From: Armatimonadota bacterium | Lineage (GTDB): Bacteria; Armatimonadota; Zipacnadia; Zipacnadales; UBA11051 | Assembly (NCBI GenBank): GCA_003542955.1 | Contig: DPJP01000367.1 | Span: 1-5,671 of the forward strand | Direction: 5' to 3' | Length of the DNA stretch: 5,671 nt | In this document: positions 1-5,671 of the stretch, in pieces | How the letters are laid out: every line of letters begins with the position of its first letter | How positions within the stretch are numbered: the first letter of the stretch is position 1 | The notes under the pieces: generated by a model | What the model was told of the DNA's origin: nothing | The model's database searches: none | Seen by the model: only the letters and a program-made list of their open reading frames with translations | Program-made: the position numbers and the translations under genes

Positions 1-21
1 TTACCACTTGGCTATGCCGCC
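1..21 (-). tRNA. 5' end of a tRNA, probably tRNA-Cys, cut by window edge
   Basis: Read on the minus strand, positions 21 down to 1 give a 7-nt acceptor 5' strand (GGCGGCA), the linker TA, and the start of a D-arm (GCC, AAGTGGTAA). This matches the usual opening of bacterial tRNA-Cys(GCA) genes. It sits 13 nt beyond the Gly(GCC) tRNA in the same orientation, and Gly-Cys tandems are common in bacteria. The anticodon lies outside the window, so the Cys identity is recognised from the D-arm pattern only; tRNA-Gln genes share part of this pattern but have a different acceptor stem. Confidence 0.65.
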
Positions 22-34
22 TGGAGGAAGTGAA

Positions 35-110
35 TGGAGCGGGAGACGAGGTTCGAACTCGCGACCTTCACCTTGGCAAGGTGGCGCTCTACCAACTGAG
101 CTACTCCCGC
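35..110 (-). tRNA. tRNA-Gly (anticodon GCC)
   Basis: The 76-nt cloverleaf is complete with encoded CCA at 35-37. The acceptor stem is GCGGGAG/CTCCCGC with discriminator T, the D-stem is GCTC/GAGC, the anticodon loop is TTGCCAA, and the T-loop is TTCGAAC. The anticodon GCC reads GGC and GGU glycine codons, which should be abundant in this GC-rich genome. The anticodon stem has a C27-A43 mismatch at its outermost pair; all other stems pair, with one G-U at 49-65. It is closely similar to the next tRNA upstream, Gly(CCC), and 46 nt separate the two. It is transcribed within the leftward cluster that starts at the Leu tRNA. Confidence 0.96.
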
Positions 111-156
111 TCACCCATCAGGCAATCTATGTTGTCAACGCATCGGGTTCGCTTGT

Positions 157-232
157 TGGAGCGGGAAACGGGATTCGAACCCGCGACCCTCAGCTTGGGA
201 AGCTGATGCTCTACCAACTGAGCTATTCCCGC
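157..232 (-). tRNA. tRNA-Gly (anticodon CCC)
   Basis: The 76-nt cloverleaf is complete with encoded CCA at 157-159. The acceptor stem is GCGGGAA/TTCCCGC with discriminator T, the D-stem is GCTC/GAGC, the anticodon stem TCAGC/GCTGA is fully paired, the loop is TTCCCAA, and the T-loop is TTCGAAT. The anticodon CCC is specific for GGG. Only 3 nt separate it from tRNA-Val, so the two must come from one processed transcript. It differs from Gly(GCC) at 11 of 76 positions, including paired compensatory changes. Confidence 0.96.
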
Positions 233-235
233 TTC

Positions 236-311
236 TGGTGGGCGGTAGAGGACTTGAACCTCTGACATCTTCTGCGTGAGAGAAGCGCTCTTCCAACTGA
301 GCTAACCGCCC
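236..311 (-). tRNA. tRNA-Val (anticodon CAC)
   Basis: The 76-nt cloverleaf is complete with encoded CCA at 236-238. The acceptor stem is GGGCGGT/ACCGCCC with discriminator A, the D-stem is GCTC/GAGC with D-loop AGTTGGAA, the anticodon stem is CTTCT/AGAAG with loop CTCACGC, and the T-arm is AGAGG/CCTCT with loop TTCAAGT. Anticodon CAC reads the GUG valine codon and supplements the usual UAC species in GC-rich genomes. It lies 16 nt downstream of tRNA-Leu and 3 nt upstream of tRNA-Gly(CCC) in the same transcription unit. Confidence 0.96.
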
Positions 312-327
312 GCGTTTGTGACCAAAT

Positions 328-415
328 TGGTGCCGAGGGCGGGACTCGAACCCGCACAACCTATGCGGTCACTAGCCCCTCAAGCTAGCGTGTCTGCCAA
401 TTCCACCACCTCGGC
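328..415 (-). tRNA. tRNA-Leu (anticodon GAG)
   Basis: This is an 88-nt class II tRNA with encoded CCA at 328-330. The acceptor stem is GCCGAGG/CCTCGGC with discriminator A. The anticodon stem is CTAGC/GCTAG around loop TTGAGGG, giving anticodon GAG for CUC and CUU codons. The long variable arm (16 nt, short ACC/GGT stem) is typical of leucine tRNAs, and the T-arm is GCGGG/CCCGC with loop TTCGAGT. It is the first gene of the leftward cluster: its 5' end lies 10 nt after the -10 box of the promoter at 426-454. Confidence 0.97.
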
Positions 416-425
416 GGTGGTATGT

Positions 426-454
426 AGTATAGCCTGAACCCATCGGCTTGTCAA
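426..454 (-). promoter_or_regulatory. Strong sigma70-type promoter of the tRNA cluster
   Basis: On the minus strand a perfect -35 box TTGACA (449-454) is followed by an optimal 17-bp spacer and a -10 box TATACT (426-431), one base from consensus TATAAT. Transcription should start around 418-420, only a few bases before the 5' end of tRNA-Leu at 415. Such near-consensus promoters are typical of stable-RNA operons. The downstream tRNAs are closely spaced (16, 3, 46 and 13 nt), so this promoter can serve the whole cluster. No AT-rich UP element is apparent upstream of the -35 box. Confidence 0.88.
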
Positions 455-462
455 CGGCTTGT
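444..462. repeat. Short direct repeat overlapping the tRNA promoter -35 box
   Basis: The 8-mer CGGCTTGT occurs at 444-451 and again at 455-462, an 11-bp period, so the copies lie on about the same face of the helix. The first copy overlaps the -35 hexamer on the other strand and the second lies just upstream of it. This could be a small operator or could be chance; nothing else supports a regulator site. Confidence 0.25.
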
Positions 463-597
463 GCCAGGTTTCGCGACAGACGGACGTGCGGGGCAGGAAG
501 CCGTTGCACGCCCGCAGAACTGTTATCCCTGAGCGGGCCGAGCGCGCCTGTGGCGCGACGGCCCGGCCTCCGGAGTGCCGCCACCGACTGAGGGGTT

Positions 598-603
598 GGG
601 AGG
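598..603 (+). promoter_or_regulatory. Probable ribosome binding site for the giant STAND gene
   Basis: GGGAGG lies 11 nt before the ATG at 615, a slightly long but acceptable Shine-Dalgarno spacing. It supports 615 over the TTG at 459, which keeps the same frame open but would place 52 extra residues, rich in Arg and with no domain-like pattern, over the tRNA promoter. I could not identify a convincing plus-strand promoter between 416 and 598. Confidence 0.5.
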
Positions 604-614
604 GCTACGGCTCG

Positions 615-3600
615 ATGGCGCAGGCCTGGCGCACCGTTCCCGTGTTCATCAGCTCCACGTTCCGTGACATGCAGGCGGAGCGCGACTACCTCGTTCGCTT
701 CGTCTTCCCCCGGTTGCGCGAGGAGCTTCTTCGGCGCCGTCTCCACTTCGTCGACGTCGACCTCCGCTGGGGCGTGACCTCGGAGCAGGATGCGGTCGAG
801 GTGTGTCGGGAGGTCATCGACGAATGCCGTCCGCGGTTCCTCTGCATGCTCGGAGGCCGGTATGGCTGGGTCCCTCCCGGCGCAGAGCGCTCCATCACCG
901 CGGATGAGGTCCACTACGCCGCGCTGGACCATCCCGAGGCTGATGAGTACCGCTTCTTCTACTTCCGCGATCCGTCGGCCACGGCCTCGGTGCCGGATGA
1001 GATCGCGCGGCGGGATGGCTACAGGGAGTTCCCGACCAGGGATGAGGTCAGACGCCATGGTGCGAATGCCGCACAGCGGCTTGCCGATGAGCGCACGCTG
1101 AGGCTCGAGGCGCTGAAGGAAGCCGTCGGCGATGCGGGCTTGCCGACTTACACCTACTCCTGCGAATGGGACCCGGACCGAGAGCGCTTCGTCGGCTTGC
1201 ACGAGTTCGGCGAACGCGTCTACGCGGACCTGCTGAATAGCATCATTGAAGAGCTGGGTGACGAACCGGCTGAGGAGCTGGACTGGCTCGAGCAGGAGAA
1301 CGCTGCCCAGGAGGTCTTCATCGAGCAGCGGACGAGCTTCTTTGTGCTCGGGTCGCGGCAGAAGCAGCTCGACAGGCTGACGGAGTTCTGTGAGGGCAGC
1401 GGCGAGCCCAATGTGATGGTGCTGACCGGCGAGCCGGGGTCAGGCAAGTCGGCACTGCTGGCGCACTTCTGCCGGGAGTATGCCGACACGCATCCGGACG
1501 ACACTGTGGTCGCCCACTTCGTCGGCGCCGGTCCGCGGTCCACCAATGTCAGGGACATGCTGCTCCGCCTGTGTGAGCAGTTGGCTACTGCCTCCGGCAC
1601 GGAGACTGACGCCGGCGGGGCGTACGATGAGGTCGTGACTCACTTCGCGCCTGCGTTGGCAGAAGCGCGCGGCAAGCGCGTCGTGATTATCCTGGACGCG
1701 CTGAACCAGCTTGATCCGGAACACAACGCCCACTCGCTGCACTGGCTCCCACAGAACCTGCCTGAGCACGTTCGGGTGATCGTCAGCTGTCTCCCCCACC
1801 CGGCCCTTGACGCGCTCTGGCGACGTGAGCCACCTCCCCCACCGACGCGGTGGGAGTACCTGCTCTACCGCCTGCGGTACATACTGCGGGGCCCACAGCG
1901 TGTCTGGCGCCTGTTCCGGGCAACGCAGAGCGACCGCGTGGTGTTGGAAATCGCGGAATTGGCCACGCGGGACGAGCGCACACAGAGAGTCAAGCAGGCG
2001 ATCCTCCGCTTGCGGATGGTGGAGTGGTTCCTCGAGGCGCTCCGTGAGGACGGTCTGGGCGAGAGCGTGATCGACGCACAGACACAGGTGCGTCGGCGTC
2101 AGGGCGATGCCGATCAGGGCAGGCGCGACCACGACGGCAGACGGGTCAGCCAGACATGGTGCGATGCACTTGAGCCGGCTGATGCCGTGGAGATCGCCGC
2201 CCGCTACCTCTGGCGGTACCGCAAACGCCTCGACGACAGACAACGCCGGTTGCTGCTGGGGAAGCGTGACGCCGGGAACCCGCTGTACCTGACGGCGGCG
2301 CTCCATGAGCTGCGCACCCTCGGCGTTTATGAGCAGGTTACGGAGCGCATCCGCGACCTCCCGCCGACGGCACCGGGCCTGTTTGCATGGATACTCGAGC
2401 GGCTGGTTTCAGGCATCGAGGGCCAGGAGCCATTCGGGGAGCGGCTGGTGGCCGCATTCACCGGCTCGATCGCGCTGGTCCGCGGAGGGCTGACGGAGCC
2501 GGAGCTGGAGGCGGTCTGTGCACGGCATGGTGATGAGGGCGAGTTCTGGCCTCTGCATCGAGCCTTGCGTCCCTACCTGGCCCGGCGCGGGGAGCGGGTG
2601 GTGTATTACCACGGCCAAGTCGAGGAAGCTGTGCACAGGCGCTTCCTGGCCGCCGAGCACGCAGACTGCCTGCACGCCGAACTCGCGCGGATGTTCCGGG
2701 CACGTGGTGGCCCCGGAGATGGTCAGAGGTGGGAGGTCGCCACTCCTGTACGCCCTCGCATCGCGGTAATCAGCCGGTCAGAGATCGAGAGTGCGATGGA
2801 AGGTGACGAGGGAGCGTCGGCGCTTCCAGACCCCGGGGTAACGTCGCCCGCTATTCGCGCCCTGTCGGAGCTGCCTTACCACTTGACGGCGGCGGGAATG
2901 CACGAGGACGCGCAGGCGCTGGTGTGTGATATCTCGTTCGCTGAGGCCAAACTGGCGGCGGGCATGGTCGATGGTCTTCTCACCGACTACAGCCGGCTCG
3001 GGGTCTCTCAGTCGGAGATCGGCCCACCGCTGCGGACGGCACGCAGATACCGCGGGCGCACCGGCATGCTGTGCCCGTTCTGCCTTTCCCGGGCCCGTGT
3101 GCCCAGGCGGCTGCTCGGACTGGTAGCTGAGTGTCCGCACTGTGGAGAGCTGTCAAGGGCCAACGAGTTCACGGTGGACTCGCCATGGCGTCCGCGACGC
3201 GTGGGCTTGTTCGGCACATCGGCATGGCTTCCCGCGCAGGACCTGGACGCGGGCCCAGGTGCCGACGCCGAGGTCAGGCCGATGCCTGCGGCTGTGGCGC
3301 TGTCGGCCCTGGTGCGCCGGGACGCAGCGCTGTTGCGGGACCGCGCGCGGTTGCTGCCGCAGTTGGCCCTCAACTGCGACCCCCAGAGCGGCGTGCCGGC
3401 TATGGCCGAGGACATGCTGGAGGCGGACGGGCGGGCATACATCAGCCGGCTCAACAAGCAAGAAATCGAGGACGCACCGACCGCGAGGCTACTGCACGAT
3501 CCGTCCGGCGTCGACTGGTGTGCGTTCACTCCCGACGGTCGCCGCCTGATCGCGGCCGATCAGCTTGGGCATATCAGCGTTTGGGATACTGTCACCTGGG

Positions 3601-5642
3601 CGCGCATCAATGACTTCAGCATCTTCGCAGGTACAGCGCCCGAGAACCTCTCAGGCACCGTCGAGGTGTTCCGTCTATGCCCACTGGGGACAGTCCTTGC
3701 GCTGGGATGCTCCGATGGCGTCATCCACGTGTGGGATATCGACGGCACTCGCCCTCTGGGGACAATACAGTCCGGTATTGTCGGCCGGCCCGGCGGCATC
3801 GCCGACCTGAGCTTCGCCCCCAATGGTTCGCGCCTGGTTGCGCTCACAAGGCACGGCTATAGCGGAGGCCCCGCAGTGGCCGAACTCTTCGATGTTCGGG
3901 GGCTGCGCATGATCGCTCTCGCGGACCTGCAGACGGGGACACCCGAGGCATGCGCCGTCTCTCCGGACGGGCGGAGCGTCGCGTTCTTCCCCCATGGGGG
4001 CGGGTCGCTGGTGCTCCTGTCAGAGCCCACGGAACGCGAACTCGCCATCGCGGAGCAGCCGGAAGGCGCGCCGTTCATGCTCGAATGGTCGCCCGACGGG
4101 CAGTTCCTGCTCTGGGGGCACTCCTGCTTCGACCGCGATGCCGATGACGTGCTCAGGCGGTACAACCTGGATCCGCCGACAAGCCGATTTGGCACCCACT
4201 ATGTGGACATGGTTACCAAACTGGCCGTTGAGCCGCATGGCTGCCAGCGGTCGGCGTGCTACTCACCGGACGGGAAACAGGAGCTCAGGGGCACACTTTT
4301 CGGCTCCATGGAGCTGATTGACCTCGCGGGCAGCGGCCGGCGCGTGCTCGGCCCGATGGAGATGGTGAACCATGTTTGCCTGTCGCCCGACGGACGGCTT
4401 GCAGCGGCGGCCTGCAGCGATGGCGTAGTTGCCATCTGGAGGACAGACACCGGTGGCGGAACTCAGCCGGAGCAGAGGCGTTGGTGCCGTGGGTACCTCC
4501 CGGACGCACACGGCGTGCTTGTGGAGAATGACGAAGCCGAGGGATGCCAACGGCTCGACCGCACTCTCACCGAGGTCATAGAGACATGGGAGGGTCTCGA
4601 CGTCATTACATGTTCGCCCGATGGGGCCCGCATTCTGGCCACGCAAGCGTCGCCCACGACCGATGTCATCCTGGACCGAGCCACGCGGGAGTCGACTGCC
4701 GTGCTCCATGAGTATCCGGATGACGAGGAGTTCGAGGACTACGCCGCCACGCGGCTCTCACCCGACGGGAGGGCCGTCGCCGGTCTGACGCCCGAGGGCG
4801 AGGCCAGCCTGGTTGACGCCGAGGACGGCAGCCTCCTTGCGTCCCCTGTGCAGGTGTTCCCCGAGTACGGCTTCGACGCTCCCCGATTCTCGCCCGACGG
4901 CAAGCGTCTCCTGCTCCTGGGCGAGGACGGTGAGACGGGGGACTACACGTACCGAGTCGCGCAGACTGAAGACCTCGCTCTGTCCTCATTCGGCCCGGGC
5001 GAGAGGCCCGACTGGCAGTGCGCTGTTGCGCTCTTCTCACCATGCGGGGCAACCATTGCATCGCTGTGGCGTTCTCCGGATATCGTGCCCACTGCCGGTT
5101 TGAGGTACGTCGGCTTCCTGCGGATGGAGCGTCTGAGCGACGGCGAGATCGTAGAGACTCCCTGCCCGGATGACGATCTGTGGACGAATATGGTCCCTCG
5201 CGCTGCAGTCTCGCCGGATGGCCGACTGCTGGCCCACAACTGCATCTCAGACCGCCTGGGCCTGTGGGATATCGAGGGCCGCAGCACGGTTGCCATCTTC
5301 AACTTGCGGACCGAGATCGCGACCTTCCACTTCCATCCCGACGGCAGCGAATTGATCGTGGGCGACAGGGTGGGGCGGCTCTATCGGCTGGAGCTGAGGA
5401 GCTTTGACATCGGCCCGCCGGTCCTCACGCCGACGCGGCTGTGGCGCTTTGGAGGGTATGACCGAGGCACAAAGCGCGCGGAGCGGGGCTACTGGGACGA
5501 GCGACTGAGCGTGCTCTGCCCATTCCATGGGAGGCGGTTCGCGACGACGGATTCCATGCTCGGGGAGCTTGTGCCCTGCCCGGAGTGCGGGGAGGCCCTG
5601 AAGGTGAACCCATTCGTCTGCGACAACTCCGACATCTGGTGA
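615..5642 (+). CDS. Giant DUF4062-STAND NTPase with WD40 propellers and two zinc ribbons
   Basis: This 1,675-residue protein is a multidomain STAND signalling ATPase, probably cytosolic; no signal peptide or clear membrane helix is visible. Numbered from ATG 615: DUF4062 at about 6-118 (ISSTF at 12-16, DLRWG at 49-53, then a GGRYGW motif); P-loop NTPase at about 238-393 with Walker A GEPGSGKS at 272-279 and Walker B-like ILDALNQLD at 359-367; an insertion at about 402-516; a lid containing GNPLYL; a winged helix at about 588-683; helices at 748-796 with a LPYHL motif; zinc ribbon 1 at 819-852; WD40-like blades at about 960-1598; and zinc ribbon 2 at 1634-1667, close to the C-terminus. Eukaryotic TEP1, NPHP3 and NWD1 share the DUF4062-NTPase layout. 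In STAND proteins the propeller normally senses and the NTPase oligomerises to activate the N-terminal effector. A defence or cell-death role is inference. The ATG was chosen because the DUF4062 domain starts right after it and a Shine-Dalgarno precedes it. The gene has no visible operon partner. Confidence 0.93.
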   Translation: MAQAWRTVPVFISSTFRDMQAERDYLVRFVFPRLREELLRRRLHFVDVDLRWGVTSEQDAVEVCREVIDECRPRFLCMLGGRYGWVPPGAERSITADEVHYAALDHPEADEYRFFYFRDPSATASVPDEIARRDGYREFPTRDEVRRHGANAAQRLADERTLRLEALKEAVGDAGLPTYTYSCEWDPDRERFVGLHEFGERVYADLLNSIIEELGDEPAEELDWLEQENAAQEVFIEQRTSFFVLGSRQKQLDRLTEFCEGSGEPNVMVLTGEPGSGKSALLAHFCREYADTHPDDTVVAHFVGAGPRSTNVRDMLLRLCEQLATASGTETDAGGAYDEVVTHFAPALAEARGKRVVIILDALNQLDPEHNAHSLHWLPQNLPEHVRVIVSCLPHPALDALWRREPPPPPTRWEYLLYRLRYILRGPQRVWRLFRATQSDRVVLEIAELATRDERTQRVKQAILRLRMVEWFLEALREDGLGESVIDAQTQVRRRQGDADQGRRDHDGRRVSQTWCDALEPADAVEIAARYLWRYRKRLDDRQRRLLLGKRDAGNPLYLTAALHELRTLGVYEQVTERIRDLPPTAPGLFAWILERLVSGIEGQEPFGERLVAAFTGSIALVRGGLTEPELEAVCARHGDEGEFWPLHRALRPYLARRGERVVYYHGQVEEAVHRRFLAAEHADCLHAELARMFRARGGPGDGQRWEVATPVRPRIAVISRSEIESAMEGDEGASALPDPGVTSPAIRALSELPYHLTAAGMHEDAQALVCDISFAEAKLAAGMVDGLLTDYSRLGVSQSEIGPPLRTARRYRGRTGMLCPFCLSRARVPRRLLGLVAECPHCGELSRANEFTVDSPWRPRRVGLFGTSAWLPAQDLDAGPGADAEVRPMPAAVALSALVRRDAALLRDRARLLPQLALNCDPQSGVPAMAEDMLEADGRAYISRLNKQEIEDAPTARLLHDPSGVDWCAFTPDGRRLIAADQLGHISVWDTVTWARINDFSIFAGTAPENLSGTVEVFRLCPLGTVLALGCSDGVIHVWDIDGTRPLGTIQSGIVGRPGGIADLSFAPNGSRLVALTRHGYSGGPAVAELFDVRGLRMIALADLQTGTPEACAVSPDGRSVAFFPHGGGSLVLLSEPTERELAIAEQPEGAPFMLEWSPDGQFLLWGHSCFDRDADDVLRRYNLDPPTSRFGTHYVDMVTKLAVEPHGCQRSACYSPDGKQELRGTLFGSMELIDLAGSGRRVLGPMEMVNHVCLSPDGRLAAAACSDGVVAIWRTDTGGGTQPEQRRWCRGYLPDAHGVLVENDEAEGCQRLDRTLTEVIETWEGLDVITCSPDGARILATQASPTTDVILDRATRESTAVLHEYPDDEEFEDYAATRLSPDGRAVAGLTPEGEASLVDAEDGSLLASPVQVFPEYGFDAPRFSPDGKRLLLLGEDGETGDYTYRVAQTEDLALSSFGPGERPDWQCAVALFSPCGATIASLWRSPDIVPTAGLRYVGFLRMERLSDGEIVETPCPDDDLWTNMVPRAAVSPDGRLLAHNCISDRLGLWDIEGRSTVAIFNLRTEIATFHFHPDGSELIVGDRVGRLYRLELRSFDIGPPVLTPTRLWRFGGYDRGTKRAERGYWDERLSVLCPFHGRRFATTDSMLGELVPCPECGEALKVNPFVCDNSDIW
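3069..3170 (+). other. Zinc ribbon 1, between helical region and propellers
   Basis: Within the giant gene, residues 819-852 carry CPFC (Cys820, Cys823) and CPHCGE (Cys840, Cys843), two zinc knuckles 16 residues apart, the standard four-cysteine zinc-ribbon spacing. The module ends in NEF. It sits exactly at the joint between the STAND helical region and the WD40 region, where most family members run straight into the propeller. It could stabilise the joint or bind nucleic acid or protein; the sequence does not decide which. Confidence 0.85.
3492..5408 (+). repeat. About 13 WD40-like blades, probably two propellers
   Basis: Within the giant gene I count about 13 strand-turn units centred on SPDG-type turns: TPDG, CPLG, APNG, then SPDG in most, SPCG and HPDG. 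Several are followed by the classical SDG...VWD or IWR ending, for example ISVWD, IHVWD, VAIWR, LGLWD. Mean unit length is about 49 residues, longer than the usual 40, because several units have extended loops. Thirteen to fourteen blades suits two consecutive seven-bladed propellers. Propellers at this end of STAND proteins are the usual ligand-sensing part; the ligand is unknown here. Confidence 0.85.
5514..5615 (+). other. Zinc ribbon 2, C-terminal, Cys-to-His variant
   Basis: Residues 1634-1667 of the giant protein repeat the layout of zinc ribbon 1 without a gap: CPFH (Cys1635, His1638), a 16-residue gap, then CPECGE (Cys1655, Cys1658), ending in NPF. Fourteen of 34 positions are identical to ribbon 1. 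The second ligand is His in place of Cys, which can still bind zinc, so the site is probably intact. It lies directly after the last propeller blade, and only eight residues follow it before the stop codon. Confidence 0.82.
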
Positions 5643-5671
5643 GCGGACCGCGGGCGGGTAGTCGGCTCAGG

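Noticed and set aside
133..138. Second TTGACA on the minus strand, between the two Gly tRNAs, as a possible internal promoter
   Set aside because: No acceptable -10 box lies 15-19 bp downstream; the stretch there is GC-rich and enters the tRNA-Gly(GCC) gene. It is probably chance.
421..431. Possible plus-strand -10 element (TAGTAT region) for the giant gene
   Set aside because: The corresponding -35 position would fall inside tRNA-Leu and shows no match to consensus; the AT-rich bases are explained by the minus-strand -10 box.
459..614. In-frame upstream extension of the giant gene from a TTG start at 459
   Set aside because: It would overlap the tRNA promoter region, adds 52 Arg-rich residues with no domain character, and lacks a good ribosome binding site. 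The ATG at 615 has GGGAGG upstream and begins directly before the DUF4062 domain.
372..1202. Long minus-strand open frame (276 codons) opposite the start of the giant gene
   Set aside because: It runs through tRNA-Leu and the tRNA promoter and is antisense to the clear DUF4062 coding region. Its translation shows no recognisable domain. Long antisense frames are expected in GC-rich genes.
1440..2306. Long minus-strand open frame (288 codons) opposite the NTPase region
   Set aside because: It is antisense to Walker A, Walker B and the lid, which are clearly coding on the plus strand; it has no domain-like content and is a GC-bias shadow.
5643..5671. Possible terminator after the giant gene
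   Set aside because: Only 29 bases remain. A very short GC-rich inverted match (GCGG/CCGC) is present but there is no T-run or stable stem.

Overview
The window comes from a GC-rich bacterial genome. The tRNAs encode their own 3' CCA, and the tRNA promoter is a textbook sigma70-type site. I cannot place the phylum from sequence alone. Very large DUF4062/NTPase/WD40 proteins of this kind are typical of bacteria with complex signalling, such as Planctomycetota, Chloroflexota, Armatimonadota, Cyanobacteria and Myxococcota, but that is only a hint.

Layout. Positions 1-415, minus strand: a tRNA cluster transcribed right to left as Leu(GAG), Val(CAC), Gly(CCC), Gly(GCC) and the first 21 nt of a further tRNA, probably Cys, cut by the window edge. 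Positions 416-614: a 199-bp divergent intergenic region. It holds a near-perfect minus-strand promoter for the tRNAs (TTGACA, 17-bp spacer, TATACT) and the probable ribosome binding site of the plus-strand gene. Positions 615-5642, plus strand: one giant gene of 1,675 codons. Positions 5643-5671: no recognisable feature; no terminator or downstream gene can be seen.

The giant gene encodes a STAND-type signalling NTPase. The domain order is an N-terminal DUF4062 domain, a NACHT/AAA-like P-loop NTPase with an unusual insertion of about 115 residues, lid, winged-helix and helical regions, a zinc ribbon, about 13 WD40-like blades (probably two propellers), and a second zinc ribbon at the extreme C-terminus. 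The two zinc ribbons are clearly related (14 identities over 34 ungapped residues) and bracket the propeller region. By analogy with known STAND proteins the propeller end should sense a ligand, the NTPase should switch or oligomerise, and the DUF4062 domain could be the output. Antiphage defence or programmed cell death is a reasonable hypothesis, not shown by the sequence. The tRNAs and the giant gene are divergent neighbours with no evident functional link.
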